Assembly (NCBI RefSeq): GCF_012927205.1
Contig: NZ_JABBGC010000002.1
Coordinates: 62,001 to 126,000, forward strand
Direction of reading: 5' to 3'
DNA from: Chitinophaga fulva
GTDB taxonomy: Bacteria > Bacteroidota > Bacteroidia > Chitinophagales > Chitinophagaceae
DNA length: 64,000 nucleotides
Numbering within the stretch: position 1 is the first letter of the stretch; each line of letters begins with the position of its first letter. Positions 39,671-47,323 of the stretch are shown piece after piece. The notes under the pieces are model-generated. The model saw only the letters and a program-made list of their open reading frames with translations, did no database searches and had not been told where the DNA came from. The translations under genes were made by a program, and so were the position numbers.

Positions 39671-40126
39671 CTACTTTTGTTGAAATTTAATCACCTTGAT
39701 ATACTTTTCGTTCAGATGATCAAAATCATTGTCAACTGTAAGTAGTTTGGCCTTGGCTACGAGGGCAGTAGCTGCAATCCAAATGTCGTTTTTCCCCATG
39801 GTAATGGAGGATTTGCCTAGAGGATGTCCCGGCAACTTTCCTTTACTATAAGCATCGATGGTTGAGTAGGCATCTAAAAGATTTGAATCGCTGGAGTTAA
39901 TGTCAATAATAATAATTCTATTGATTAATTTTTGGATTTCCTGTTTTCTCTTTGTTACCCAGTTTTTTTGTTGAGCGAAAGATAATATCTCTCCATATGT
40001 AACAACAGAAATCATCGGTATGCAATCTGCTGCAGTTAATTTTTCCTGGGCTTCAATTTCTTTATATAAATCGCTTTGCCGGGCATAGTGCACGAGTATG
40101 CCTGTATCCAATAGATATCTTTTCAT
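39671..40126 (-). CDS. PIN-domain protein, VapC-like putative toxin ribonuclease
   Basis: A 151-residue PIN-domain protein. The acidic set is present: D7 (YLLDTGILV), E46 (VTYGEIL), D114 (MGKNDIWIAATA) and D132 (LLTVDNDFDHL). Such proteins cut RNA with Mg2+ and are usually toxins. The start codon overlaps the stop of the upstream partner (TAATG), so translation is coupled. The pair is AT-rich compared with its neighbours, suggesting acquisition by transfer. The only uncertainty is whether it acts as a toxin, since the partner is not a standard antitoxin. Confidence 0.88.
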   Translation of the reverse strand: MKRYLLDTGILVHYARQSDLYKEIEAQEKLTAADCIPMISVVTYGEILSFAQQKNWVTKRKQEIQKLINRIIIIDINSSDSNLLDAYSTIDAYSKGKLPGHPLGKSSITMGKNDIWIAATALVAKAKLLTVDNDFDHLNEKYIKVIKFQQK

Positions 40127-41049
40127 TAGTCAAGAGCCTTTAATATTTCATCAATATCTTCTTCTCCCGGCCATTGGCCAACAATTTCATTAAGGTGGTT
40201 GCTGTTTTTAAGTTGTCTTTGTTGTCGCAAGATCTGTTGTTCAACAGTTTCTTTCTTCGAAGTTCTGGAGAAATATTTATCGGCCTCCGATGGCTCAAAT
40301 ATTTTTTCGATATAAATAAAAGACAAGTCCCCATTAGGCTGATAGTGTGCCTTGCCTGATATGGTCAGGTTTTTCCCCCAATACTTTGAAATCTCCTGTG
40401 GTTCAAGCATATCGCTTAATATTCCATTGACTGATCCATCAGCGGTTGCGATACTTATTCTTGATTTTGAATATTTCAGTTCGTCCACAATTCCGTTAAT
40501 AATAATTTCCTGTGGTTCAGGAATACTTTCTTCTAATTTTTGAATTTTCTTAATATCGCTTCTTTTTAATTTTAGTTCCTGAATACTCCCTTGGTTAGAA
40601 ATTGTTACTGATTCATCTTCTTCCAGAAAAATTTTCTCAAAGCTTTTGAGTTTCTTCAGTAGCCCTTTATCCAAATAATTTATCCCCTCTTTATAGTCGA
40701 TGGCCTGTCTGAAAGATTCCATAACTAATGTCATAGGGGTTTGATCAGGCAGGACTTCAAGGATTCCAGGATTAAAAACGTCTCCTTGTTGTCCTGAGAG
40801 GGTATCTTTAAATGTTTCACATTCTAATTGTAAAACCGTTGACCCGGTCCTTAAATCAGCCAGGTGTATTTTAATCGCATTCGAAATTCGTTCATTTCTT
40901 CGGCCGCTTGCAAAACTTATTCCCGTTAATCTGATCCTCAAAGCACCGCTGGCAATATCTGTGATAGATTGAGCCAAATGGGCCAACCGATGGAGTTCTA
41001 TTTTCCCATCATCTTCTTTTGCACCAGAAAGTTTAATTTCATATATCAT
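40126..41049 (-). CDS. Unrecognised 307-residue partner of the PIN protein (candidate antitoxin)
   Basis: I do not recognise a family. The protein is soluble and charged, with no signal peptide or membrane helix. The N-terminal part (1-110, IELHRLAHLAQSITDIASGAL, ISFASGRRNERISNAIKIHL) looks like a compact alpha/beta domain. The middle (190-255) is beta-rich (IIINGIVDELKYSKSRISIATADGSV, LTISGKAHYQPNGDLSFIYIEKI), possibly an OB- or SH3-like fold. The C-terminal 40 residues are charged and helical (SKKETVEQQILRQQRQLKNSNH, GEEDIDEILKALD), a plausible toxin-wrapping tail. It precedes and overlaps the PIN gene by one base, the usual antitoxin position, though it is far longer than VapB-type antitoxins. 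A palindrome lies in its promoter region. Confidence 0.8.
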   Translation of the reverse strand: MIYEIKLSGAKEDDGKIELHRLAHLAQSITDIASGALRIRLTGISFASGRRNERISNAIKIHLADLRTGSTVLQLECETFKDTLSGQQGDVFNPGILEVLPDQTPMTLVMESFRQAIDYKEGINYLDKGLLKKLKSFEKIFLEEDESVTISNQGSIQELKLKRSDIKKIQKLEESIPEPQEIIINGIVDELKYSKSRISIATADGSVNGILSDMLEPQEISKYWGKNLTISGKAHYQPNGDLSFIYIEKIFEPSEADKYFSRTSKKETVEQQILRQQRQLKNSNHLNEIVGQWPGEEDIDEILKALD

Positions 41050-41106
41050 GTGTGTATGATTAATATTAAACCTGAAACATGAGCAGTATATCCTAATTTA
41101 CATAAA

Positions 41107-41124
41107 AAGTTTCAATTGAAACTT
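41107..41124. promoter_or_regulatory. Perfect 18-bp palindrome upstream of the PIN operon
   Basis: AAGTTTCAATTGAAACTT is fully self-complementary and lies 58-75 bp before the start of the 307-residue gene, inside a 153-bp gap. This is a plausible operator for autoregulation by the pair; no -7 box is clear nearby. Confidence 0.5.
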
Positions 41125-41202
41125 CCATCCTAATTATTTAAGTAATAGTTGTTTTATCTCCAATTTAATTAGTTTCCCGATCAAATGATGTTGTTATACT
41201 TG

Positions 41203-41595
41203 TTATTGTTGCTCCTCCGCACACTTCTTGCAATACCCCGATATCATCCCGTTAAAATCCGTGACCACATACCCTTCCGGCAACGGGATATGTACCTTGT
41301 GTTGTAAACACTCCACTGTTCCACATTTCCGGCATTTAAAATGAAAATGATTGTGCTGATGCTTATTGTTCGGTTTATCACAACCGGCGCAATAAGCAAA
41401 GTGCTGCTTGCCATCATCATCCATGACTTTATGGACCAGCCCATCCTCACAGAACCGGTTTAAAACCCGGTAGATCGTGGCCCGGTCAACTTTGGCTTCA
41501 AGTTCCGCCTGCAGTTGCTCATGGCTTAAAGCCCTGTCCGTGGCTTTCAGGACATTTAGTATGTCCGTCTGGGCCTGTGTATTCCTTCTTTTCAT
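41203..41595 (-). CDS. Fur-family metal-responsive repressor
   Basis: A 130-residue Fur-family protein. The winged helix (about 1-65, ALSHEQLQAEL, DRATIYRVLNRFCEDGLV) is followed by the metal-binding dimerisation part: HQHNHFHFKCRKCGTVECL (about 79-97) and a second CxxC near the C-terminus (GYCKKCAEEQQ), which together form the structural zinc site. A zinc- or iron-sensing role (Zur or Fur) fits, but the subtype cannot be fixed from sequence alone. It is divergent from the RidA-like gene with 66 bp between starts, and the palindromic operators there suggest it represses both itself and the divergent operon. Confidence 0.92.
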   Translation of the reverse strand: MKRRNTQAQTDILNVLKATDRALSHEQLQAELEAKVDRATIYRVLNRFCEDGLVHKVMDDDGKQHFAYCAGCDKPNNKHQHNHFHFKCRKCGTVECLQHKVHIPLPEGYVVTDFNGMISGYCKKCAEEQQ

Positions 41596-41600
41596 TTTTA

Positions 41601-41648
41601 TTATTGCGACTTAGTTGCAATAATAAGATTTCTTACTATTATTGCAAA
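41601..41648. promoter_or_regulatory. Interleaved divergent promoters and Fur-type operators
   Basis: A 23-bp near-perfect palindrome (41601-41611 and 41613-41623, one mismatch pair) overlaps a second inverted repeat with 11-bp arms (41615-41625 and 41637-41647, 11-nt spacer). The arms also carry promoter elements: leftward TTTG (41648-41645) with TATTATTG (41625-41618), and rightward GTTG (41614-41617) with TATTATTG (41637-41644), both with 19-nt spacers. Predicted leaders are about 11-16 nt. One repressor bound here would shut off both directions. Confidence 0.6.
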
Positions 41649-41661
41649 AAAAATCACTACC

Positions 41662-42171
41662 ATGATCAGAGATATTCATGCATACGGCAAAGCACTGTCA
41701 GCGATCATCATAGCCGCCACGTTATACAGTTGTAACCAGGAAATGCCGAAGACGGGCGCACTCAAAAACGAAACAGCCAAACCGGAATATTTCCTGCTCC
41801 GCCCGGAACTGGAAAAAATGTACGGCTACACGCAGGCGGTAAGAGTAGGGAACATCGTGAAAGTAGGTGGCGTCATTAGCATTGATGATAAAGGCAATCC
41901 AATAGGGAAGGGAGATTATAGCCAACAAATGACGAATTGTTATGCCAGCCTGGAAAAAGTGCTGAAACACTATGGTTGTACTTTCGATGATGTTATCCTC
42001 GAAAACATTTATACCACTAGTATGGCTGAGCTTCAAAAGAACGCTGCTTACCGGCAGAAAATATATACCCATCATTTCCCGACGGGCAGCTGGATTGGCG
42101 TGAAAGAACTGGGTTTGCCCGATGCAATGATCGAAATAGAAATAGAAGCCTTGATTTCAAAAAAACAGTAA
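41662..42171 (+). CDS. RidA/YjgF-family lipoprotein lacking the catalytic Arg
   Basis: A 169-residue member of the RidA (YjgF/UK114) family with an unusual N-terminal export signal and lipobox (LYSC, Cys about 24). The family core is clear: GNIVKVGGVISIDD, QQMTNCYASLEKVLKHYGCTFDDVILENIYTT and LGLPDAMIEIEIEA. Enamine/imine deaminases of the family need an Arg just after a Pro-Ala in PARxxVxV; here the stretch is PTGSWIGV, so that Arg is replaced by Gly. Deaminase activity is therefore doubtful. It is the first gene of a pair with the DinB-like gene 5 bp downstream, under the shared divergent operator. Confidence 0.88.
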   Translation: MIRDIHAYGKALSAIIIAATLYSCNQEMPKTGALKNETAKPEYFLLRPELEKMYGYTQAVRVGNIVKVGGVISIDDKGNPIGKGDYSQQMTNCYASLEKVLKHYGCTFDDVILENIYTTSMAELQKNAAYRQKIYTHHFPTGSWIGVKELGLPDAMIEIEIEALISKKQ

Positions 42172-42176
42172 CCACC

Positions 42177-42623
42177 ATGAAAACGTTCTTCAAAGAATTA
42201 TTTGAATATAATTATGGCGTCAATCAGCAATTATGGGATGTGCTGAATACCCATGCAGACCAGGTATCTGAAAAGGCGTTAAAGCTGTACTGTCATATAC
42301 TCAACGGCCATCAGATCTGGAACAACCGGATGGAGGCGAAGGGCGCAGCTCTCGGAATCTGGGATGCACATACCTTGTTACAATGCAAGGATATCGATAC
42401 AGCAAACTATGCACATTCGTTATCTATCATCGGGCAGTATGACCTGAATGACGCCATCCGGCACGCTAACATCAAAGGAAAACCTTTCAGCAAAAAAGTC
42501 TCTGAGATATTATTCCATATTATCAACCATTCTACCTATCACCGGGCACAGATAGCGACCGAATTCAGGCAGAGCGGACTGGACCCGGTGATGACTGATT
42601 TTATTTTCTTCGAAAGAGGATAG
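42177..42623 (+). CDS. DinB-family protein
   Basis: A 148-residue protein with the DinB/YfiT-like four-helix-bundle layout. Candidate metal-binding histidines lie in CHILNGHQIWNNR (about 40-52) and HIINHSTYHRAQI (about 113-125), the three-His arrangement of the family. DinB-like proteins include metal-dependent thiol transferases and damage-induced proteins of unknown activity. It starts 5 bp after the RidA-like gene and converges with the AraC gene (6 bp between the stops). Confidence 0.88.
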   Translation: MKTFFKELFEYNYGVNQQLWDVLNTHADQVSEKALKLYCHILNGHQIWNNRMEAKGAALGIWDAHTLLQCKDIDTANYAHSLSIIGQYDLNDAIRHANIKGKPFSKKVSEILFHIINHSTYHRAQIATEFRQSGLDPVMTDFIFFERG

Positions 42624-42629
42624 TGCTGA

Positions 42630-43535
42630 TCAATCCCCCGTTGGCCGGAAACTGGGCGCACCCGCATTACTTTCTACCAACTCCTTCCGGTATTCCCTGG
42701 GAGATTTACCCTGATAGATCTTAAACTGCCTGTTGAAATAAGATATGTTATCAAACCCACAGGCATAGCATATTTCAGCGATGCCATGGTCTGTGCCGAT
42801 CAATAATTTGGTGGCGTGACTGATCCGCGTCTCATTTACAAATTGCGAGAATGTTTTACTGGTCCTTCTTTTAAAGTAACGGCAAAACGCGGCCTCGTTC
42901 ATGCAAGCCAGCGATGCGGCCGATTTACTGTCTACATGTGTATGGTAATTTTCCAGTACATACTTAAATATAGACTCCAGCTTCTTTGAATCTACATCCT
43001 TATAGTGTATCTTTCTGGGGTCATCTGTCAGTAGCAATACATTTTCACTGTTTTGTTGAGACAACCCATCCAGCAGCTGCAGCAATATGATCAGGTTTTT
43101 CATTTGCTGATTAGCCTGGAACTGAAAAAACATCGTACTGAGCACCGGTGGTATTTTTCTGAATTGAATGCCGCGTTCAGACAATTGCATAAGCTCTTTT
43201 ATCTTCCTTAATTCCAGTTTATCAAAAAAATCCTTGCCAAGAAAGTCTTCTGTAAACTGTACAATGATGGCGTGGGCCACTTCTTCTCCGGTGCCGGCGG
43301 GCGTATTGTCGTTACAAAAACAATGGACCAGACCGGGACCAAACATGTAGATCTCTCCCGCGTTGAAGTTGATGACTTTGTTGCCCGCATATACTTTACC
43401 GGAACTTTTTACCATCAGAATTAACTCATGCCCATGATGAAAATGAAACGTGTTCGTGAAACGCGGCTGACAAAATTCCTTGATCACAAAGCTGGCATCT
43501 TCCGGGGTAGATATGTGTCGGTAGGCAACTTTCAT
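42630..43535 (-). CDS. AraC-family transcriptional regulator
   Basis: A 301-residue regulator: N-terminal cupin-type ligand-binding domain (about 10-130, FHFHHGHELILMV, GEIYMFGPGLVHCF) and a C-terminal pair of AraC helix-turn-helix motifs (about 190-290, SAASLACMNEAAFCRYFKR and IAEICYACGFDNISYFNRQF, ending GKSPREYRK). It faces away from the catabolic operon starting at 43784 with 248 bp between them, so it probably senses the sugar and controls that operon. Confidence 0.93.
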   Translation of the reverse strand: MKVAYRHISTPEDASFVIKEFCQPRFTNTFHFHHGHELILMVKSSGKVYAGNKVINFNAGEIYMFGPGLVHCFCNDNTPAGTGEEVAHAIIVQFTEDFLGKDFFDKLELRKIKELMQLSERGIQFRKIPPVLSTMFFQFQANQQMKNLIILLQLLDGLSQQNSENVLLLTDDPRKIHYKDVDSKKLESIFKYVLENYHTHVDSKSAASLACMNEAAFCRYFKRRTSKTFSQFVNETRISHATKLLIGTDHGIAEICYACGFDNISYFNRQFKIYQGKSPREYRKELVESNAGAPSFRPTGD

Positions 43536-43647
43536 AATTGGTGTTTTTAGTACACTATTTATTTTCTAACGAACGAAATCGGAATTAAGGTAAATATAGT
43601 ATCAATATTTTGCAAATGCAGTACTTTTATTTCAACGGTAGTCTGAA

Positions 43648-43655
43648 TATGTTTG
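43648..43655 (+). promoter_or_regulatory. Candidate -7 box of the catabolic operon (TATGTTTG)
   Basis: An exact TAnnTTTG match 129 bp before the first gene. No good TTTG is seen at the -33 spacing, as expected for a promoter that needs an activator such as the divergent AraC protein. Otherwise the 248-bp gap is AT-rich without clear repeats. Confidence 0.45.
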
Positions 43656-43783
43656 TGAGACAATGATTCTTTTCCCGTTATGGACCCAACCAGTTGATGC
43701 ACGACCAATGCCTTGCTATTAGCTGTTCTTAGAGGAGGAGCAGGTAACCAAAATTATTTTATCACTTATATACTACACGCGTT

Positions 43784-44668
43784 ATGGAACTAGGGATACA
43801 CAACTGGATGCGCTCCGAAACGATAGAGACCACTATCAAAAGGGTGGCCGCGCTCGGATATACCCGGCTGGAAATTGCCGGAAATCCTGAACAATATGAT
43901 ACAAAACACATCAACCAACTCATGAAGGACCATGGCCTGTCCTGCTGGGGGGCTGTAACGCTGATGCTGGGAGAACGCAACCTGTTGGCCAGGGATGAAG
44001 CACAGCGGGCGCGATCTGTACAATACGTGAAAGACGTGGTAAAGATGGTGAAGGAACTGGACGGCCATATGGTGTCTGTTGTACCGGGCACCGTGGGCAA
44101 AATTGTCCCCGATGGCAGACCGGAAGAAGAATGGAAATGGGCGGTGGACGCACTGAAGGAAATCTACGATTACAGCGAGGCTGCCGGCGTATTGCTGGGC
44201 ATAGAACCCATCAACCGGTTTGAAACTTACTTCATCAACAGGGCTGAACAGGCGCTCGCCCTGGCGGCGGCGGTAGGACCCAATTGCGGCGTTTGCCTGG
44301 ATACTTTCCACATGAATATTGAAGAGGCGGACATGTATGAATCCATCAGGAAAGCGAAAGGAAAACTGACCGGCTTTCACGTGGCAGACAACAACCGGAT
44401 GGCGCCGGGCATGGGCCATCTCAATTGGGAGAAGATCGTTGCCACTTTGAAGGAGATAGGCTATGACGGCGTGCTTTCGGTGGAATTCTGTGCACCGCTG
44501 GACCGTACACCGGCCAATCCATATCCGGATTCCATTGATGAGGACCCGGAAAATCTTTCGCCTGAACAAGCGAAGTTTCTCGTGGACCACGGCAGTACTT
44601 CCGTCACAGAAGCGTTTTACACTATGCTGACCACCCGGTCATTTAATACTTTATCAAAACTTATTTAG
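43784..44668 (+). CDS. Sugar phosphate isomerase/epimerase (xylose-isomerase-like TIM barrel)
   Basis: A 294-residue TIM-barrel protein of the AP endonuclease-2/tagatose 3-epimerase group. The metal ligands are visible: E141 (GIEPINRFETY), D173 (VCLDTFHMNIEE), H199 (GFHVADNNR) and E234 (LSVEFCAP). The spacings 32, 26 and 35 nearly match those of D-tagatose 3-epimerase. It has no signal peptide and is cytoplasmic. As first gene of the operon it likely converts an imported keto-sugar or sugar acid for the dehydratase that follows 7 bp later. The exact substrate is unknown. Confidence 0.9.
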   Translation: MELGIHNWMRSETIETTIKRVAALGYTRLEIAGNPEQYDTKHINQLMKDHGLSCWGAVTLMLGERNLLARDEAQRARSVQYVKDVVKMVKELDGHMVSVVPGTVGKIVPDGRPEEEWKWAVDALKEIYDYSEAAGVLLGIEPINRFETYFINRAEQALALAAAVGPNCGVCLDTFHMNIEEADMYESIRKAKGKLTGFHVADNNRMAPGMGHLNWEKIVATLKEIGYDGVLSVEFCAPLDRTPANPYPDSIDEDPENLSPEQAKFLVDHGSTSVTEAFYTMLTTRSFNTLSKLI

Positions 44669-44675
44669 AGAACTG

Positions 44676-45842
44676 ATGAAAATAGCAAATGTAGAGGCAT
44701 TTTGGTTGCGCTGTCCCGTTCCAAAAGAAAAACAACATACTTCAGATTATGGATTACTGGCCAATTTTGACATGACGCTGGTAGTGATCACAACAGAAGA
44801 CGGTCTTCAGGGATTTGGTGAAGCCAAGGCAGCAGTGGGATCTTCAGGGGTATGCGCCTCGATTGTGAATTGTATCGAAAATGAACTGAAACCTGCTTTG
44901 ATAGGGAAGCAGGTGAAAGACATCACCCGTCTCTGGGAGGAAATGTATAACGGCACACGTGACCATTACGCGTTGTCCAGGGGCCGGAAATTCCCCGTCC
45001 TCGGCAGGAGAGGGCTTACTGTTTCTGCCATGAGCGGTATTGACACCGCCTTATGGGACCTGAAAGGAAAAATGCTGAACGTTCCCGTAATGGACCTGCT
45101 GGGCGGCGCGTGCAGGGATAAAATGCCGGCCTATGCCAGCGGTGGCTGGGCAGATGCAGACAATATCGGCGCGCAACTGAATGGCTACGTGGATAAAGGT
45201 TTTGGTGGCGTTAAAATGCGTGTAGGCGTAATGGATAGGACCGTACAGAACAGCGTTGAAAGAGTAAAAGCCGCCAGGGCTGCCTTAGGGCCCGACATCA
45301 AACTAATGACCGACGCCCACGGCACCTTCAGCGTGCCGGAAGCCAAACAATTCTGCCGCGGTGTGCAGGACTGCAACCTCTACTGGTTTGAGGAACCCAT
45401 CAGTCCTGATAACAGGAAAGGTACGGCGGAAGTAAGGGCATCCACCCATATTCCTATCGCGGCCGGCGAAAGTGAATACACCAGCTTTGATATCAATGAA
45501 CTGCTGGACATACGCGCCATTGATGTGATACAACCGGATGCTGCCATCATCGGCGGTATCTCTGAAGCAGTACGGGTGGCGCACCTGGCGAGTGTGCACC
45601 AGCTGGAACTGGCGCCGCATTGCTGGGGATCTGCGTTCTCCTTTATGGCCGGACTGAATGTAGCTTTTGCATCACCCTCGGCTACGATCATTGAGTTCTC
45701 CCTCGGCGGAAACCCCATGATGTATGAACTGGTAAAGGAACAGATTACGGTTACAGACGGTCATCTTCCGGCGCCTACGGCACCGGGACTGGGAGTGAGC
45801 CCCGACTGGGATTTTGTACGGGATTTTAAACAAAAAGTATAG
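44676..45842 (+). CDS. Enolase-superfamily (mandelate racemase-type) sugar-acid dehydratase
   Basis: A 388-residue protein of the mandelate racemase/muconate lactonizing group. The barrel shows the KxR base motif (GGVKMRVG, about 177), metal ligands D (LMTDAHGTF), E (WFEEPI) and E (AAGESEYT), and the His base in APHCWGSAF (about 312). This set fits acid-sugar dehydratases. The reaction is probably beta-elimination of water from an aldonate-type acid to a 2-keto-3-deoxy acid. Operon member, 7 bp after the epimerase gene and 15 bp before the VOC gene. Confidence 0.9.
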   Translation: MKIANVEAFWLRCPVPKEKQHTSDYGLLANFDMTLVVITTEDGLQGFGEAKAAVGSSGVCASIVNCIENELKPALIGKQVKDITRLWEEMYNGTRDHYALSRGRKFPVLGRRGLTVSAMSGIDTALWDLKGKMLNVPVMDLLGGACRDKMPAYASGGWADADNIGAQLNGYVDKGFGGVKMRVGVMDRTVQNSVERVKAARAALGPDIKLMTDAHGTFSVPEAKQFCRGVQDCNLYWFEEPISPDNRKGTAEVRASTHIPIAAGESEYTSFDINELLDIRAIDVIQPDAAIIGGISEAVRVAHLASVHQLELAPHCWGSAFSFMAGLNVAFASPSATIIEFSLGGNPMMYELVKEQITVTDGHLPAPTAPGLGVSPDWDFVRDFKQKV

Positions 45843-45857
45843 TGTAAATAAAGATAT

Positions 45858-46346
45858 ATGGCTAAAGCACTTAAAATTAACCACGTTACGCTGATCGTAG
45901 ACAATCTGGAGAAAGCCGGGGCCTTCTATCAGCATGAATTGGGCTTAGCACCGCTTGCCGCCTTTAGGTTTGATTATCCGGTGATGTTCTTCAAATTTAA
46001 TGACGAACAACAATTACATATCTCTGAATGGGAAGATAAAACATCCTTCCGTGGGCATATCTGTGTACAGGTAGATGACTTCAACAGCCTCTTCTTCCGC
46101 ATGAAGGAACTGAACGTGATTGACATCCATCCCTGGGGCAAGGTGAGAAAACTACCTGACGGGGCCATGCAGATGTTTGTCCGCGACCCTTCCGGCAACC
46201 TGGTGGAAATTTCTTCCACGCCCGGTGCTGACATTGATCCGCGGATTTTTGCGGACGAGCTTTATGAAGAAGGATTGTATGTTTCCAACAGAAATGATTT
46301 CAGGGGATACCGGTCAGATGATGCTACTTTATATCACGACAGATGA
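45858..46346 (+). CDS. VOC-superfamily (glyoxalase-like) protein
   Basis: A 162-residue protein with the paired beta-alpha-beta-beta-beta units of the VOC superfamily. Putative metal ligands are H9 (INHVTLIVDNLEKAGAFY), an E or H around QQLHISEWED, and E117 (DPSGNLVEISST). The activity (isomerase, lyase or dioxygenase) is not readable from sequence. Its last bases overlap the next gene (ATGA), indicating translational coupling with the dehydrogenase. Confidence 0.88.
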   Translation: MAKALKINHVTLIVDNLEKAGAFYQHELGLAPLAAFRFDYPVMFFKFNDEQQLHISEWEDKTSFRGHICVQVDDFNSLFFRMKELNVIDIHPWGKVRKLPDGAMQMFVRDPSGNLVEISSTPGADIDPRIFADELYEEGLYVSNRNDFRGYRSDDATLYHDR

Positions 46347-47293
46347 GAAAAAACGTACTACTGCTCGAAACAATTGCAGATGAGGCATTGGCTGTCCTCC
46401 GGGAACACGTGAACGTATTCACGGGATACAACGATACCGATTTAAAAGAAACACTCGACAAGGAGGATGTCCATGCCATCATCACAAGAGGGAAGGGGCT
46501 GATCAATAAACCACTGATGGATGCCTGCCCGCATTTGCTGGTGGCTGCCAGGTGTGGCGTGGGACTGGACAACGTGGATGTTGCGGAAGCTACTGCCAGG
46601 AAGGTGATGGTCATCAATGCACCGGGCAGTAACGCTGCCACTATCGCAGAACATACGCTGGCGCTGATGCTAATGCTGATGCGCAACATGTACGAATCAG
46701 TGGCACAGGTAAAACAGGACAACTGGGCCTGGCGCAATCAATATGCGGGTGATGAGCTGAACGGCAAAACCCTCGGCATACTCGGCATGGGAAATATTGG
46801 AAAACGGGTAGCCCGGCTGGGAGAGGCTTTCGGGATGGAAGTGTGCTACTGGAGCAAGTCCGCCACCGATCTGCCTTATCAGTACCTGCCTATGGAAGCG
46901 GTGTTGCAACGTTCCGATGTGGTGAGCCTTCATCTCCCTTTCAACAATGAAACGAATGGAATTATCGGCGCTGCGCAGCTCGGGCTGATGAAAGCAGGCT
47001 CGCTGCTGATCAACACGGCAAGAGGCGCGTTGGTGGACCATAACGCATTACTGCTGGCATTAAACGAAAAGAGGATATCAGGTTATGCGGCGGACGTATT
47101 ACCGGACGAACCGCCGGTGCAGTCGCAGGAACTGGTGCATCATCCGAAGGTCATTGTTACGCCGCATTCCGGCAGTCTTACCGCTACTACGTACAAGCAT
47201 ATATGTATGGTCACGATAAACAATGTGGTGGCTGCCCTTACAGGCAAAGGCCCTGATCCGAATAGTATATACAACCGGCACGCGCTTCAATAA
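46343..47293 (+). CDS. D-isomer-specific 2-hydroxyacid dehydrogenase
   Basis: A 316-residue NAD(P)-dependent dehydrogenase. The Rossmann signature GILGMGNIGKRVARLG (about 148-163), the catalytic Arg in INTARGALVD (about 230), Glu in DVLPDEPP (about 255) and His in VTPHSGS (about 280) are all in place. It probably interconverts a 2-keto acid made by this pathway and the corresponding D-hydroxy acid. It overlaps the VOC gene by 4 bp. Confidence 0.93.
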   Translation: MRKNVLLLETIADEALAVLREHVNVFTGYNDTDLKETLDKEDVHAIITRGKGLINKPLMDACPHLLVAARCGVGLDNVDVAEATARKVMVINAPGSNAATIAEHTLALMLMLMRNMYESVAQVKQDNWAWRNQYAGDELNGKTLGILGMGNIGKRVARLGEAFGMEVCYWSKSATDLPYQYLPMEAVLQRSDVVSLHLPFNNETNGIIGAAQLGLMKAGSLLINTARGALVDHNALLLALNEKRISGYAADVLPDEPPVQSQELVHHPKVIVTPHSGSLTATTYKHICMVTINNVVAALTGKGPDPNSIYNRHALQ

Positions 47294-47323
47294 AAAAAAC
47301 GATCGTCAATAAAACGCTGTACA

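Noticed and set aside
43790..44590. A 266-codon reverse frame opposite the sugar epimerase
   Set aside because: The sense strand has all four metal ligands at family spacing; the reverse product looks random.
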